A stretch of 64,000 nt of DNA from Druceiella hillmani. Taxonomy: Eukaryota; Arthropoda; Insecta; Lepidoptera; Hepialidae. The notes under the pieces were generated by a model that did not search any database, was not told the DNA's origin, and saw only the letters and a list, made by a program, of their open reading frames with translations. Made by a program: the position numbers and the translations under genes. Positions 62,951 through 64,000 of the stretch are shown in pieces (positions within the stretch are counted from its first letter, which is position 1; each line of letters starts with the position of its first letter). Where the stretch lies: assembly GCA_039881145.1 (NCBI GenBank), contig JAYKKI010000133.1, positions 3,056,501 to 3,120,500 on the forward strand. The letters are read 5' to 3'.

Positions 62951-64000
62951 GCTATATGAAGTAGCAGCACCCACTTAGATATAATACACTATTACAGGAT
63001 TATCTATAAATTCAAATGAATTCTAGTCGGGATAAATTAGCATACAGTTCTGAAACAATAACATTTTTTTCAGTTTTTCAATACTGTCTAATTCTTTCTG
63101 CATTCAGTTTTTTTCCTTTTAGACCTACAACAAAATTGAAAATTGACATGAAAATATTTATAACATCAGGTAAACTAGTTTTAATATTTATATATTCGTT
63201 TTCTTTCGAAGCAACTTTTGAATTATTTATTTTCCCCAGTATCTCTTTTTATTTTAAATTATGATATATTATATTATATTAAAAACATTTTAGGAATTTT
63301 AGTTTTTAAGTCCAGTTCACTCATATTTGTCAGCCTTGGGAAAAAACGAGCGTCAATAATACTGACAACCAGTATTTCTCAATATTTTTAAATATTAATT
63401 TCATCGCATAACAAATATTATTTATGTCTTAATGGCTTAAAATTTTGTATTTTGTTTTCTTAAGTTCTGCATTTTCATTTTGTCCCTTAGTATTATGTAT
63501 AAGTAGGCCTTATTAACTACGGCTCTTTTTGGGACTACTTTTGTCTTAGAAACAGATGTTTTCATGAATAATGTAGGCAATGGAATCTTTTGTGCCACAT
63601 CCATACAAAAACTTTGTATTATTATGCCTCTTGTTTTTAGTAATTAAATTTCCTGATTTATATCTCAACCAAGAAGTTTCAATAAATTTTCTTAAATATT
63701 AAATTTTCCACAAAGAGCTCATAAAGGACTTTCCGGAACCTGCAAAACGAAGGTGGTTGAAATTTGGCCCATACAAAATTCTGGCAAAATTTTAGCTTAC
63801 CAAATTTCTTACGGAAGTTTTATTAACGCAAGTTTTAAGCGTTATTTTAGATGTTACTCCCTAGAATTTCAGGTGTATGGTTTTGCATGTTAAATATGTT
63901 TATTTAGTTTGATTAATGTAATGTTAGATACAGATTGAAACTAGCTTACCTTTGATTAAATTGTCATTATACAAAACATTCCAGTAAACCATGTTTAATT

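Overview
The window looks like gene-poor, AT-rich insect (at least arthropod) heterochromatic or intergenic DNA. The evidence is long (TA)n microsatellites, a degenerate CCTAA-type stretch resembling the insect TTAGG telomere repeat, and relics of several eukaryotic transposon classes (non-LTR, Ty1/copia, hAT, foldback MITEs). The species cannot be named from the sequence. I found no convincing intact host gene, tRNA, rRNA, operon or CRISPR array. Almost every short open frame is a (TA)n translation, a palindrome shadow, the antisense of a transposon relic, or chance.

Region 0-0.9 kb: the 3' end of a decayed non-LTR element followed by (TA)n. Region 0.9-30.6 kb: the main structure, a very large, old inverted duplication. 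The left arm (about 890-12,239) reads collinearly, in reverse complement, as the right arm (about 15,902-30,560). A 3.7 kb unique spacer lies between them. The arms have since diverged by point changes and by arm-specific blocks. The largest are 3.4 kb only in the left arm (4,148-7,600) and 7 kb only in the right arm (17,958-24,958). The 7 kb block is a transposon nest: an RT relic at about 18.8 kb, an antisense copia RT/RNase H relic at 19.86-20.26 kb, and a well-preserved but frameshifted CR1/Jockey-type LINE at 20.26-23.95 kb.

Seven copies of one palindromic (foldback) MITE family are scattered through the window at 1.3, 14.6, 17.0, 25.5, 45.4, 48.0 and 60.3 kb. Five copies have flanking direct repeats; four of these are exact repeats of 9-13 bp, the fifth is 7 bp. 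Copies A and B each face an empty site in the opposite arm of the large inverted repeat, which fixes their ends and shows they arrived after the duplication. Copy C stops at its own axis of symmetry.

Region 30.6-32.6 kb: a separate inverted-repeat element whose inner arms (about 293 bp) are nearly identical. Region 32.6-49.9 kb: mostly unassignable AT-rich DNA. It holds a reverse-strand LINE RT relic (38.35-39.13 kb), three kinds of tandem repeat (about 130 bp, 41 bp and 163 bp), the CCTAA-like tract, and two unidentified coding-looking fragments (35.7-36.05 and 40.1-40.7 kb). Region 50.4-53.5 kb: two different hAT-type transposase relics, both on the minus strand. Region 53.5-64 kb: AT-rich DNA with a MITE, a degenerate ~120 bp tandem array, (TA)n and a short perfect hairpin.

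No genes act together here. The window is a record of an inverted duplication followed by repeated transposon insertion and decay. Identity figures are by-eye estimates, and boundaries of old repeats are accurate to tens of bases.
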